From Planktotalea sp. (lineage in GTDB: Bacteria; Pseudomonadota; Alphaproteobacteria; Rhodobacterales; Rhodobacteraceae), in contig NZ_JABBAL010000016.1 in assembly GCF_018607995.1 (NCBI RefSeq), positions 1 through 64,000 on the forward strand: 64,000 nucleotides of DNA. The letters run 5' to 3'. Positions 18,583-27,598 of this stretch are shown here, piece by piece; position 1 is the stretch's first letter, and each line of letters opens with the position of its first letter. Position numbers and translations under genes: made by a program. The notes below the pieces were generated by a model. That model was not told where the DNA came from and did not search any database. It saw nothing but the letters and a program-made list of their open reading frames with translations.

Positions 18583-20400
18583 ATGTTCCAACTTCCCTTC
18601 CCCGTTCGTGACGCCAATGCTGGCGGTGGTCCGGATCCCCTCGGCAATCTGCCAGAATGGGATCTCAGCGATCTATATTCGGATGAAAATGCCCCCGAAC
18701 TAAAGCGCGATCTGGATTGGCTCGAAGAGGCTTGTGCTAGTTTCGCGCGCGACTTTGAGGCCAAGCTAGCAAACCTCGACGCGGCTGAGCTACTTGATTG
18801 CGTGCTGCGCAATGAACGTATCAATTCGATTGCGGGGCGCATTATGTCCTTCGCAGGCTTGCGCTATTACCAGCTGACCACGGATGCTGATCGCGCTAAA
18901 TTCATGTCCGACATGCAGGAAAAGATTACCAATTTCACCACGCCTTTGGTCTTTTTCACACTTGAACTTAACCGCCTTGAGGATACCCAACTTAACGCGC
19001 ATTTCGCTGCGAACACAGACCTTGCCAGATACAAGCCTGTATTTGATCGCATCCGTGCGATGAAGCCGTATCAACTAAGCGATGAATTGGAAAAATTCCT
19101 GCACGATCTTGGCGTTGTAGGTGATGCGTGGGAACGCTTGTTCGATGAAACAATTGCAGGCCTCAGCTTTGAGGTGGACGGCAAGACCCTCAATATTGAG
19201 GGCACTTTAAATTTGCTGACGGAGCAAGATCGCTCCAAGCGCGAAGCGGCCAGCCGCGAAGTTGCGCGTGTGCTTGGCGAGAATGTCAAAACATTCGCGC
19301 GCGTTCACAACACGCAAGCCAAAGAGAAAGAAATCATTGATCGCTGGCGCGGCATGGAAACCCCGCAAACGGGCCGCCACCTGAGCAATCACGTGGAACC
19401 CGAAGTCGTCGAAGCGCTGCGCACAGCCGTGGTCGAAGCCTATCCGAAACTCAGCCACCGCTATTATGAGATGAAACGCGGCTGGCTCGGCCTTGAACGC
19501 ATGGAAGTTTGGGATCGCAACGCCCCCTTGCCAATGGAAGACACCGCAATCGTCGGCTGGGACGCCGCCGAGGCCACAGTGATGGACGCCTATAATGCAT
19601 TCGATCCACGCATGGGCGAGATTGCCAAACCCTTCTTTAGAAAAGGTTGGATCGATGCAGGCGTGAAACCCGGCAAAGCCCCCGGCGCATTTGCACACCC
19701 GACGGTCACCGATGTGCACCCTTATGTGATGCTCAACTATCTCGGAAAACCACGCGATGTGATGACCTTGGCCCATGAGCTCGGGCACGGCGTGCATCAG
19801 GTTCTGGCCGCAGGTCAGGGCGAAATGCTCTCCTCCACGCCTTTGACTTTGGCGGAAACAGCAAGCGTGTTTGGCGAAATGCTCACTTTCCAAAAGATGC
19901 TGGAAAAGGCAGAGACACAGGCCGAGCGCAAAATCCTGCTCGCGGGAAAAGTCGAGGACATGATCAACACGGTCGTTCGCCAGATCGCCTTTTATGACTT
20001 TGAGTGCAAACTCCACGACGCCCGTCGCGGCGGCGAACTGACCCCCGAGGATATCAATGCCCTTTGGATGAGCGTGCAAGCCGAAAGCTTAGGGCCAGCA
20101 TTTGATTTCGTCGATGGCTATGAGACTTTCTGGGCCTATATCCCGCACTTCGTGCATTCCCCCTTCTATGTCTACGCATATGCCTTCGGCGATGGACTCG
20201 TGAATGCGCTATACGCAGTCTACCGAGAGGGCGATGAAGGGTTTGAAGAAAAGTACTTCGACATGCTCAAAGCGGGTGGCTCAAAGCACCACAAAGACCT
20301 GCTTGCACCCTTCGGCCTTGATGCCTCTGATCCGAAATTCTGGGACAAAGGTCTATCAATGATCTCAGGTATGATCGACGAATTGGAAGCAATGGACTAG
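18583..20400 (+). CDS. M3 family oligoendopeptidase (PepF type)
   Basis: This is a cytoplasmic zinc metallopeptidase of 605 residues. The HExxH zinc motif is HELGH at residues 398-402, and the third ligand glutamate lies in LAETASVFGEM about 25 residues later. The N-terminal helical PepF domain and the C-terminal PHFVHSPFYVYAYAFG motif that shapes the substrate channel are present. It is expected to cleave short peptides left by larger proteases. The start at 18583 is preferred because GAGG (18573-18576) sits at the right distance; ATGs at 18556 and 18571 are in frame. The gene ends before a strong terminator. Confidence 0.9.
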   Translation: MFQLPFPVRDANAGGGPDPLGNLPEWDLSDLYSDENAPELKRDLDWLEEACASFARDFEAKLANLDAAELLDCVLRNERINSIAGRIMSFAGLRYYQLTTDADRAKFMSDMQEKITNFTTPLVFFTLELNRLEDTQLNAHFAANTDLARYKPVFDRIRAMKPYQLSDELEKFLHDLGVVGDAWERLFDETIAGLSFEVDGKTLNIEGTLNLLTEQDRSKREAASREVARVLGENVKTFARVHNTQAKEKEIIDRWRGMETPQTGRHLSNHVEPEVVEALRTAVVEAYPKLSHRYYEMKRGWLGLERMEVWDRNAPLPMEDTAIVGWDAAEATVMDAYNAFDPRMGEIAKPFFRKGWIDAGVKPGKAPGAFAHPTVTDVHPYVMLNYLGKPRDVMTLAHELGHGVHQVLAAGQGEMLSSTPLTLAETASVFGEMLTFQKMLEKAETQAERKILLAGKVEDMINTVVRQIAFYDFECKLHDARRGGELTPEDINALWMSVQAESLGPAFDFVDGYETFWAYIPHFVHSPFYVYAYAFGDGLVNALYAVYREGDEGFEEKYFDMLKAGGSKHHKDLLAPFGLDASDPKFWDKGLSMISGMIDELEAMD

Positions 20401-20422
20401 ACGTTCAGATCGCTCACTTATC

Positions 20423-20455
20423 AGCCGCGCAGACATGGTCTTGCGCGGCTTTTTT
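20423..20455. terminator. Terminator after the M3 peptidase
   Basis: AGCCGCGC pairs with GCGCGGCT around a 12-base loop, followed by TTTTTT on the plus strand. It lies between convergent genes. Confidence 0.85.
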
Positions 20456-20461
20456 ATGCAC

Positions 20462-21175
20462 TCACTGCAACACAAACGGCTGCGCCAGCCACTCATAAAG
20501 TGCTTCTGTTGTCGCATCCGGGTTTTCCAACGTCGGCAAATGCCCTGCGTTCGAAATGACCTTCAATTCCGCATAAGGAATGAGTTCCGCCATAAAAACA
20601 TGGCGTTTCACGGGACAAAGCGCGTCATGCTCCCCACATAAAACAAGCGCGGGAACTTTGCATTTCCGCAGGGTTGATTGCTGATCGCGACGCCGTTGCA
20701 AGGCACGCGATTGGCGAACGAATACCTCTGGCCCCATGATCGCAGCCATATCCATCACTAGGTTCAACACATCTACTCGTCGTGGACCGGGTGCCAGATA
20801 ATTCGGTTTCATTTCTTCGCGCATGACTTCTGACAAACGCCCAGAGCGCGCGCCAATAATTTGCGGCTCGCGTGCTGCGGCCGCTTGCGGCGTTTCGGGT
20901 AAAGGGTTGGTGTCCATCAAGGCGATGCGCGTCACCCGCTCGGGCGCACGACGCAATATTTCCATCGCGACTATGCCGCCCATCGACAATCCTGCCAGCG
21001 CAAATTTTGTAGGCAACACGTCCAGCAAGTCAGAGGCAATTTCTTCAATCCGTTCGCCTTGCGAAATCGGTGCGCACATGACCGCACGGTCCGACGACAA
21101 TTCAGCGATCTGTGGTCCAAACAACCGCGCATCACACATCAATCCAGGAAGAAAAACTACAGGTTCGTTCATCAC
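20462..21175 (-). CDS. Alpha/beta fold hydrolase
   Basis: This 237-residue serine hydrolase has the oxyanion HG-type start VVFLPGLMCDARLF, nucleophile motif GLSMGG, acid in LCGEHDALCP and histidine in SNAGHLPTLE near the C terminus. It resembles the MhpC/PcaD group. It is one of three hydrolases within 4 kb on the minus strand, each of a different subgroup. No signal peptide is seen. The substrate cannot be told from sequence. Confidence 0.87.
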   Translation of the reverse strand: MMNEPVVFLPGLMCDARLFGPQIAELSSDRAVMCAPISQGERIEEIASDLLDVLPTKFALAGLSMGGIVAMEILRRAPERVTRIALMDTNPLPETPQAAAAREPQIIGARSGRLSEVMREEMKPNYLAPGPRRVDVLNLVMDMAAIMGPEVFVRQSRALQRRRDQQSTLRKCKVPALVLCGEHDALCPVKRHVFMAELIPYAELKVISNAGHLPTLENPDATTEALYEWLAQPFVLQ

Positions 21176-21267
21176 GGATCCTTAAAAATATGATGCCACA
21201 GCTTGATCAAAGACTTATCTGCTCACGTCACAAGCGCAAGCCGATAGCTGCACATTGCGCGGATAAA

Positions 21268-22029
21268 TTACCCCGCAGTCCAACCGCCATCCACGAGAAT
21301 TGAAGTCCCAGTAATCATGCCCGATGCATCTGACGCCAAAAAGACTGCCGCGCCCATAATGTCCTCGACCTCGCCCACACGAGGCAACTTAATCTTGCTA
21401 TCAATCCATGCGCGTTTTTCAGGATCTTCAAAAGTCGGCTTGGTCAATGGCGTTAGGATAAAGGTTGGACAAATAGAATTCACACGGATGCCAGCGGACC
21501 CAAATTCAATGGCCATCGCTTTGTTCATCCCCTCAATCGCATGTTTACTGCCACAATATACCGCACGCTCGACGCCGCCCACATGAGCCATTTGGCTGGA
21601 AATCTGGATGATTGACCCGCCTTTGCCGTGGGCAATCATTGCTTTTGCGGCTTGTTGCGCAATAAAATAAGCCGCACGCACGTTAATCGACATAACTGCA
21701 TCAAAATCGTCCTCCGTCGTCTCCACCGCAGGGCTATGGCGCGCCAAACCAGCAGAGTTCACAACGATGTCATAGGGCTGCGCTTCAAAAACTTCGCGCA
21801 CGGCGTCCGTGTGCGTCACATCCAAAGCTAACGCACGCGCAGAGTAGCCTGCCGCACTCACAGCGCTTACGACGTCGTTCAACACTTCAGCGCGACGTGC
21901 AACAAACGTTACATCCGCGCCCGCTTCAGCCAAAGCAACCGCACAAGCCATGCCAATGCCGCTGCTTGCGCCCGCAACCAAGGCGCGTTTGCCATCAAGG
22001 CGGAAGGAGGGGGTTGCCGGTAGGGTCAT
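21268..22029 (-). CDS. SDR family NAD(P)-dependent oxidoreductase
   Basis: This is a classical short-chain dehydrogenase/reductase of 253 residues. The cofactor loop is AGASSGIGMA near residue 16-25, NSAG lies in VVNSAGLARH, the catalytic Ser is in IIQISSQMAHV and YxxxK is YCGSKHA. The C terminus GMITGTSILVDGGW is typical. It is probably a 3-oxoacyl or sugar/alcohol dehydrogenase of the gluconate 5-dehydrogenase-like group. Homologues with the start RLDGKRALVAGASSG are common in Roseobacters. The gene stands alone between a hydrolase and the M15-like gene, all on the minus strand. Confidence 0.9.
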   Translation of the reverse strand: MTLPATPSFRLDGKRALVAGASSGIGMACAVALAEAGADVTFVARRAEVLNDVVSAVSAAGYSARALALDVTHTDAVREVFEAQPYDIVVNSAGLARHSPAVETTEDDFDAVMSINVRAAYFIAQQAAKAMIAHGKGGSIIQISSQMAHVGGVERAVYCGSKHAIEGMNKAMAIEFGSAGIRVNSICPTFILTPLTKPTFEDPEKRAWIDSKIKLPRVGEVEDIMGAAVFLASDASGMITGTSILVDGGWTAG

Positions 22030-22084
22030 ATCATAGCCTTTATCATCCAGGAGTTTTCACGATATGCCCGTACAAACACGCTGT

Positions 22085-22711
22085 CTAGCTGATGTTCAAA
22101 CCACGAAACTCGGGGAAATCAGCATAACGTTTCTGGCGTTCTACCATGAGTTCGGCCGGACTTGCATGCGCCTGCAGCAAGGTCCCTTTGGGAGCAATAT
22201 AGCTGTCAATCCGCCGGCGCACATCCGGTCGCCATGTCGGATTGAACGCGCAAAGCTTGGGGAAAAACCAAGCCTCCGCAAAAGGGAGATGATCATAAAG
22301 CCAAAACGCCATGTCTCGCCAATCGCGCCCTTGCTCATAACGCTCTGCAAACCAAGGAATCACAATGGACGCGCCCGCCACTTCCACATCGCGCAGATCC
22401 CAAATGTGACACTCCAATGGATAGTCATTACGTGCACAGTTCAAACGATGCGCATTGCCAAATGCGTTTAATTCTGGCGAACGATAGCCGGAGCGCACTG
22501 CAACCCGACCAAATGTCTCTTCTAATGGATCAAGCAGTTCTGTGCAAAATCGCCGTCCCCTTTCAATCGCGAGATTAGGATCCTCTGGAATATTGCGGAT
22601 CTGATGGAAATTCCCAATCTCAGAATACAGAAATTCCCGCATGTAAAAATACTTAGAAAGCCGCACACGCCCCAAAGTCTCAAGCGACCACATAGATGCA
22701 GGCTTACGCAT
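22085..22711 (-). CDS. M15-type peptidase-like protein
   Basis: The 208-residue protein has an N-terminal conserved part (YFYMREFLYSEIGNF) and a core that resembles D-Ala-D-Ala carboxypeptidase-like M15 domains: VRSGYRSPELNAFGN, then HR and CHIWDLRD. In M15 enzymes two His and an Asp bind zinc; here H and D are in HIWD, but the canonical SxHxxGxAxD is altered, so activity is uncertain. There is no signal peptide. The last part (FFPKLCAFNPTWRPDVRRRI) has no hint of function. Its ATG overlaps the stop of a 13-codon reading frame that has a strong ribosome site (22711-22752). Confidence 0.65.
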   Translation of the reverse strand: MRKPASMWSLETLGRVRLSKYFYMREFLYSEIGNFHQIRNIPEDPNLAIERGRRFCTELLDPLEETFGRVAVRSGYRSPELNAFGNAHRLNCARNDYPLECHIWDLRDVEVAGASIVIPWFAERYEQGRDWRDMAFWLYDHLPFAEAWFFPKLCAFNPTWRPDVRRRIDSYIAPKGTLLQAHASPAELMVERQKRYADFPEFRGLNIS

Positions 22712-22752
22712 CAGCGGCCTTCAAACCAGATCACATAGATCGCCTCGATCAT
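22711..22752 (-). CDS. Possible 13-codon leader ORF coupled to the M15-like gene
   Basis: ATG at 22752 reads MIEAIYVIWFEGR and stops at TGA, whose last bases overlap the ATG of the downstream gene (TGATG). AAGGTGAGG four bases before the ATG is a better ribosome site than most in this window, and it derives from the end of the dispersed repeat. It may be a coupling leader or the remnant of a deleted gene. Translation is unproven. Confidence 0.3.
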   Translation of the reverse strand: MIEAIYVIWFEGR

Positions 22753-22757
22753 AAGCC

Positions 22758-23642
22758 TCACCTTCTTTGGTCTAAAAACACCTCGGGGTTTGGGGCAGCG
22801 TCCCATTCCTCTGCGACTTCACGGTTTTTCGTCGGGCTTACGCCCTGATCATTATCTGAAATAACAAACAAGGCTGGTATCTTGGCTTGCCCCAATTCCA
22901 AACCGTCCACTACTTTTACTAGCGCCGCCATCGGAAGCAAGACAACCGTCAGATAACTATTCGTACAATATGCAGTATGGTCGCCGTTGGAGACAGTAAA
23001 ACTGCGCTCCGCCCCTGCGACGAGAGGCCCCCACCAGCGAAACCCTGGCGATGTCAAAATGACCGCAGACTCGGAGTTTATCGCAAAGTTCGGAGACACA
23101 AAAATCGCGCCTGCAACGTTTTCCATCAGATTCTCGCGCAGCGCCGCCGCCCCCATCAGCGTTCCACCCGTTGAAGTCGAGATCACCAGCACACTTTCAC
23201 CTACAGCGCGCGCGACAGCTAACGCTTCGGCGGCGTCACACATCCAGTTACCTACATTGGCTTGCGCCATCGCTGCGCCGCTTCGTCCATGACCTGTCAA
23301 ACGCGTGTATACCAAATTCGCGCCCAATGCCTCGGCGACTTTGTCAGGAACCGGACGGATTTCTTCAGAGGTCGCTGAAAATCCATGGATATAAAGAACA
23401 CTGAATTGCGTCTTAACCCCAACATCACCAGCCCAAACGACGCGCTTCTAAACGCCTTCGACGATGTCAGAAAACTTCGCTTCCTCGCGCTCGAAATAGG
23501 CATCAATATCGTCCCCGAACAGTGACGCGTCGAAACTTGCGCTAAGATCAACTTTCTCGCGCGGACCCAGCAGTGCCAAAAGCCCAACGCCCACAAGCAA
23601 GACCAGAACCAGCCAGCCGGTCCATTTCAAAACAGTCTTCAT
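22758..23642 (-). pseudogene. Membrane-anchored alpha/beta hydrolase, broken
   Basis: The upstream part (23448-23642) encodes a membrane anchor at residues 5-27 and then FDASLFGDDIDAYFEREEAKF. It stops at an in-frame TAG (23448-23450). The same frame runs on with KRVVWAGDVGVKTQFSVLYI, HGFSATSEEIRPVPD and the rest of a hydrolase domain, where GAG (Glu) would be expected at the stop. The nucleophile motif is STSTGG. The 3' end is also abnormal: after DNDQGVSPTKNREVAEEW the frame enters the dispersed repeat (last 14 residues, AAPNPEVFLDQRR) and stops. The C-terminal segment with the catalytic histidine found in relatives is missing. Either lesion alone could inactivate it; together they argue for a true pseudogene. 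Confidence 0.78.
22761..22805. repeat. Dispersed Roseobacter-type intergenic repeat, copy A
   Basis: TTCTTTGGTCTAAAAACACC followed by TCGGGG and GGGGCAGCGTCCC matches the copy at 52862-52925 in the same order, but here the centre is shorter. Related elements are common near 3' ends of genes in Rhodobacteraceae, as I recall. Here it lies inside the last 14 codons of the broken hydrolase. Confidence 0.65.
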
Positions 23643-24391
23643 AAGGAATTCTCAGCTAAATTCAGCACGTCTTCGACAGAGCGCTCTATCAAGTCAAGGC
23701 AAGCATTGTCGGAAAAACGATGATCCGCACCATCTACTAGTGTCAATCGCATATCAGCCCCATTCGCATGTGATAAAAGTCGCAAAGCAACCGACACATC
23801 GACATCCTCATCGGCCGTTCCTTGTAAGAATCGCGTTGGAAACGGAATATCAAGCGTGTCGCGCAGCACCAGTTGATCACGCCCATCTTCGATCATGCGT
23901 TTGGTGATAATATAGGGTTCGCCATACTCAGACGGCAGCGCAACTTGCCCTGCACTTTCCAATTCAGCGCGTTGTCCTGCATCAAATCCGGCCCATATGC
24001 TGTCTTCGGTGAAATCGGGTGCGGCCGCAATTGTCACAAGCCCTGCGATCCGCTCGGGGATGCGTTTGGCTGCCAAAAGCGCCTGCCATCCACCCATCGA
24101 AGACCCAACAAGTACGAGCGACCCGTCAGTTAGTTTCTCAAGTGCCTCGCCCGTGTCTTCTGCCCAATCACCGATACTGCCATCTGTGAACGCACCAGAG
24201 CTTTCGCCATGCCCGGAGTAGTCAAAGCGCAGAAAGGCCCAACCTTTGGCAATAGCCCAATCTTCAAGATGGATCGCTTTAGTGCCTTGCATGTCAGACT
24301 TAAGGCCACCCAAAAAAACCACTGTAGGCCCAGAGCCTTCTGTTTTTTCATAGGCAAGCGTGCGTCCTTGAGTCGTCTCTAGAAATGCCAT
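23639..24391 (-). CDS. Alpha/beta hydrolase (ABHD10-like)
   Basis: This 250-residue serine hydrolase has a GGLKSDMQGTKAIHLEDWA motif after the first strand, FDYSGHGESSG, nucleophile motif VGSSMGGWQAL, acid in GTADEDVDV and histidine in DGADHRFSD. These features match the group of bacterial relatives of mitochondrial ABHD10, a thioesterase acting on acylated proteins or glucuronides. It overlaps the broken hydrolase by four bases (23639-23642) and would be co-transcribed with it. No signal peptide. The substrate is inferred from family only. Confidence 0.88.
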   Translation of the reverse strand: MAFLETTQGRTLAYEKTEGSGPTVVFLGGLKSDMQGTKAIHLEDWAIAKGWAFLRFDYSGHGESSGAFTDGSIGDWAEDTGEALEKLTDGSLVLVGSSMGGWQALLAAKRIPERIAGLVTIAAAPDFTEDSIWAGFDAGQRAELESAGQVALPSEYGEPYIITKRMIEDGRDQLVLRDTLDIPFPTRFLQGTADEDVDVSVALRLLSHANGADMRLTLVDGADHRFSDNACLDLIERSVEDVLNLAENSL

Positions 24392-24461
24392 CGCGCCCTC
24401 CCTTTACTGGTTAGGCGCGATCATGCTGTTCAGAGTGCCCTTTCGCAAGAGCAACGCGGGG

Positions 24462-24686
24462 TTAGCCGCTTATATATGTGCCATTCTTTGGGCGGTAAAA
24501 GACCTTTTGATTGTGCAAGCGGCCAAGCAGATCATGGATTTGGCTCACCTCGTCAGACTGAGGGGCATTGTCTGTGTTTGCCGCAAGCGCATCATTACTC
24601 ATTTTGGTCTTAACTTCGCGAAGCGCGTTTTCGATCACGTCGAGGTCTTCAACAGTCAATTCAAATTGTGTGTTGTAACGTGGCAT
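24462..24686 (-). CDS. Small conserved hypothetical protein
   Basis: This 74-residue protein starts MPRYNTQFELTVEDLDVIENAL and ends HNQKVFYRPKNGTYISG. It looks like a small alpha-helical protein with heptad-like spacing in the centre, with no signal peptide or membrane span. A GGAG ribosome site lies a few bases upstream of the ATG. It resembles short proteins found widely in Rhodobacterales, but no function is known to me. It lies downstream of no obvious operon and is divergent from thrS with a 289-base gap. Confidence 0.65.
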   Translation of the reverse strand: MPRYNTQFELTVEDLDVIENALREVKTKMSNDALAANTDNAPQSDEVSQIHDLLGRLHNQKVFYRPKNGTYISG

Positions 24687-24975
24687 ATCTCTGCTCCAGC
24701 ATGTCCAAAAGGAGGTTTTTTTTGTCGCTTTTCAAGCATATCAGGACTTTCCAAGCGACCTCAACCCCAAGCACTCACAATAATACTCATTGAAAACATG
24801 AGCTTACTTCACCTGCGACAGTATTCCCTCGCACACAACACGGCATACTTTTGTACGCAATCAAGCACTTAGCCGACTTGACGTGATTCTTGCGCAGGTT
24901 CATAGAGAGGATGCACATAGTACAAACCCGCAACCGGGCGCTTTCGTGGGCGCCAAACTGACGAGGAGCGCCGAT

Positions 24976-26922
24976 ATGGCTAACGTCACCCTTACTTTCC
25001 CCGATGGCAATCAACGCGAGTACGCACGCCGCATCACTGCGGCTGATGTTGCTGCGGATATTTCCAGTTCTCTTCGCAAAAAAGCGATCAGCGCGACTGT
25101 GAACGGCGCGCATTGGGACCTGCAATGGCCAATCGAGAGCGACAGTTCAATTGCCTTGAACACCATGAAGGACGAAGAGCCCGCGCTTGAGCTGGTCCGT
25201 CACGACCTCGCGCATATTATGGCGCGCGCAGTGCAAGAGATTTGGCCAGATGTGAAAGTTACCATCGGCCCTGTCATTAAAGACGGCTGGTACTATGACT
25301 TTGATCGCAAGGACCCGTTTACGCCTGAAGACCTCGGCATGGTCGAAAAGAAGATGAAAGAGATCATCAATGCGCGCGACGCTGTGCGCACTGAAGTTTG
25401 GGACCGTACCCGAGCGATCAAGCATTATGAAGACAACAACGAGCCCTATAAGGTCGAGCTGATCGACGCCATTCCCGGCGACGAGCCTTTGCGCATGTAT
25501 TGGCATGGCGAGTGGCAGGACCTGTGCCGTGGTCCACATTTGCAGCACACGGGGCAAGTTCCAGGTGACAGTTTCAAACTGATGAGCATCGCTGGCGCTT
25601 ACTGGCGTGGTGATTCAGATCGAGCGATGTTGCAGCGGATTTATGGCTGTGCGTTCCTGAATAAAGAGCAGCTGAAGAAGCACATGAACATGCTTGAGGA
25701 AGCCGCGAAACGCGATCACCGCAAGCTTGGTCGCGAAATGAACTTATTCCACATGCAAGAAGAAGCGCCAGGTCAGATCTTTTGGCATCCAAATGGATGG
25801 CGCATCTACACAGAGCTTCAAGACTACATGCGCCGCAAGCAATATGCGGGTGGTTATGTTGAGGTGAACACGCCTCAGGTCGTGGATCGCAAGTTGTGGG
25901 AGCAATCTGGTCACTGGGAAAAGTACCAAGAGAACATGTTCATCGTTGAAGTCGATGAAGAGCACGCGCGCGAAAAGGCTGTGAATGCTCTGAAACCGAT
26001 GAACTGCCCTTGCCACGTGCAAATCTTTAACCAAGGTTTGAAGTCTTACCGCGACTTGCCTTTGCGCATGGCTGAGTTCGGGTCGTGCAATCGATATGAG
26101 CCGTCTGGCGCTTTGCACGGCATAATGCGGGTGCGCGGCTTTACGCAGGACGATGGGCACATCTTCTGTAGTGAAGATCAGATTGAATCAGAAACTGCGA
26201 CCTATATTGAGTTCTTGTCTGGCGTTTACAAAGACCTCGGCTTTGAACAGTTCCGCGTGAAATTCTCGGATCGCCCTGAAAAGCGTTCTGGCTCGGATGA
26301 GGTCTGGGATAAGGCCGAAGACGCTCTGCTGAAAGCAACTCGTGCGGCAGGGATTGAGCCTGAAATGAACCCAGGCGAAGGGGCCTTCTATGGTCCTAAG
26401 CTGGAATTCGTTCTGACGGATGCGATTGGCCGTGATTGGCAATGTGGTACGCACCAAGTGGACTTCGTCCTGCCTGAGCGGTTGGACGCCAGCTATATCG
26501 GTGCGGATGGCGACAAGCATCGCCCCGTGATGCTGCACCGTGCGACTTTGGGTTCGTTCGAGCGCTTCATCGGCATCCTGATCGAATCCCATGCTGGTAA
26601 GCTTCCGTTCTGGATTGCGCCGCGTCAGGTTGTTGTGGCCTCCATTATCTCGGACGCAGATGATTACGTTTATGAAGTGGTCGCAGCACTGCAAGCGGCT
26701 GGCGTGCGCGCAGAGGCGGATATTCGCAACGAAAAGATTAATTATAAGGTACGCGAACATTCTGTCGGCAAGGTTCCGGTTATTCTGGCCGTAGGTGCGC
26801 GCGAAGTGGGAGAGCGGACAGTGACCGTCAGACGCCTTGGTGAGAAACAAACGAAGGTTGAAGCCTTGGATTCTGTAATAAAGACACTTTCACTAGAAGC
26901 TACCCCACCAGACAAATTATAA
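24976..26922 (+). CDS. thrS: Threonyl-tRNA synthetase
   Basis: ThrS charges tRNA-Thr. The product has 648 residues, the normal bacterial length. It has the TGS domain (1-62), the editing domain (about 65-225, with [20 protein letters not shown]), the class II catalytic core (motif 2 region [20 protein letters not shown]; zinc ligands C, H and H within NCPCH, DGHIF and GTHQVDF) and the anticodon-binding domain (540-648). The start is fixed at 24976 ([11 protein letters not shown]) with a GAGGAG site upstream; the longer frame to 24883 is not conserved. A terminator follows at 26959. Confidence 0.97.
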   Translation: MANVTLTFPDGNQREYARRITAADVAADISSSLRKKAISATVNGAHWDLQWPIESDSSIALNTMKDEEPALELVRHDLAHIMARAVQEIWPDVKVTIGPVIKDGWYYDFDRKDPFTPEDLGMVEKKMKEIINARDAVRTEVWDRTRAIKHYEDNNEPYKVELIDAIPGDEPLRMYWHGEWQDLCRGPHLQHTGQVPGDSFKLMSIAGAYWRGDSDRAMLQRIYGCAFLNKEQLKKHMNMLEEAAKRDHRKLGREMNLFHMQEEAPGQIFWHPNGWRIYTELQDYMRRKQYAGGYVEVNTPQVVDRKLWEQSGHWEKYQENMFIVEVDEEHAREKAVNALKPMNCPCHVQIFNQGLKSYRDLPLRMAEFGSCNRYEPSGALHGIMRVRGFTQDDGHIFCSEDQIESETATYIEFLSGVYKDLGFEQFRVKFSDRPEKRSGSDEVWDKAEDALLKATRAAGIEPEMNPGEGAFYGPKLEFVLTDAIGRDWQCGTHQVDFVLPERLDASYIGADGDKHRPVMLHRATLGSFERFIGILIESHAGKLPFWIAPRQVVVASIISDADDYVYEVVAALQAAGVRAEADIRNEKINYKVREHSVGKVPVILAVGAREVGERTVTVRRLGEKQTKVEALDSVIKTLSLEATPPDKL

Positions 26923-26958
26923 CTCTTCACAGAAATCACGTTAAAATTGCAACGAAAT

Positions 26959-26990
26959 CCGCCCCATCAGGCGGGTCTTTTCTGTTTTTT
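26959..26990 (+). terminator. Terminator after thrS
   Basis: CCGCC and GGCGG form a short stem around a six-base loop, followed by a T-rich tract (TCTTTTCTGTTTTTT). It lies 36 bases after the thrS stop. Confidence 0.7.
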
Positions 26991-27071
26991 ATGGATTTTT
27001 TCTCACACACCACTTCACAGAGCACTACCGTGAGCTAACGCATCCCCAATGGCATCATTTTGGATCAACGT

Positions 27072-27161
27072 ATGTTCTGGGTCCTTGCCTTGTCGATTAT
27101 CGTCTTCAAGGGTGCGGGCTGGCTGCCGCTCGACAAACTTCTTAATAAATCATACACTTAA
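27072..27161 (+). CDS. Possible small membrane peptide
   Basis: ATG at 27072 opens a 29-residue frame (MFWVLALSIIVFKGAGWLPL then DKLLNKSYT) with a hydrophobic first half. It lies in the gap between thrS and the convergent ArsC-like gene and overlaps the latter by a few bases. No clear ribosome site is seen. It could be a remnant or a chance frame. Confidence 0.25.
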   Translation: MFWVLALSIIVFKGAGWLPLDKLLNKSYT

Positions 27162-27464
27162 GGCGGCCCGCACCTCTTTCGTCCAACCCAAATAGAGCGT
27201 GCCGTCCATCTCAATGAGCGGCCGCTTCATCAATGTTGGGTGAGCCTTCAGCAACTCAAGCGCAGGTCGTGCACGCGCCGTGTCATCTAATCCCCGCCAC
27301 GTGGTTGAACGAGAATTAACAATCGCAGACCCAAACCTTTTTTCTGCATCTTGCAGGAGGTCTGATGAAACACCGTCAACACGTACATCAATGAAGTCCG
27401 CTTTTGGAAAAGCCTTCAAAGCCTTACGACACGTATCGCAATTCTTGAGTCCGTAAATTTTCAT
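27150..27464 (-). CDS. ArsC/Spx-family protein
   Basis: This 104-residue protein has a thioredoxin-like ArsC fold. CDTCRKA (residues 9-15) carries the conserved Cys, followed by a CxxC-like second Cys in CDTC. The segment RSTTWRGLD and the late KRPLIEMDG, which holds the conserved cis-proline, fit the YffB branch rather than true arsenate reductases, which need an Arg set. No ars genes are nearby. A redox or regulatory role is more likely than arsenate reduction. A GGTCC-type weak ribosome site precedes the ATG. Confidence 0.85.
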   Translation of the reverse strand: MKIYGLKNCDTCRKALKAFPKADFIDVRVDGVSSDLLQDAEKRFGSAIVNSRSTTWRGLDDTARARPALELLKAHPTLMKRPLIEMDGTLYLGWTKEVRAALSV

Positions 27465-27598
27465 AGCCAGGTCCTTTTTTCACCGGGTAAAACTGGGCGA
27501 AATAACGAAAATGTCAACGCTATCACATATGGAAATTCTTGATTTTTTTAAAATCACGCTAGGCTGACAGTCACCAAAGCTAATAAGGAGGTACGGTC

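Noticed and set aside
19207-20079. A 290-codon minus-strand frame inside the M3 peptidase gene
   Set aside because: Antisense of a well-conserved peptidase including its zinc motif; composition is of a shadow frame.
20462-24391. Tandem duplication of hydrolase genes
   Set aside because: The three hydrolases differ in nucleophile motif (GLSMGG, STSTGG, GSSMGG), length and flanking sequence, so they are not recent copies.
24938-24957. GGCGC/GCGCC hairpin before thrS as a threonine-type leader
   Set aside because: The stem is five bases, and no Thr-rich leader peptide or T-box element is visible.
26188-26850. A 220-codon minus-strand frame inside thrS
   Set aside because: Antisense to conserved ThrS sequence; no motif.
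27150-27464. True arsenate reductase
   Set aside because: The Cys motif and the late Pro are present, but no arsenic genes are near and the YffB-like branch fits better.
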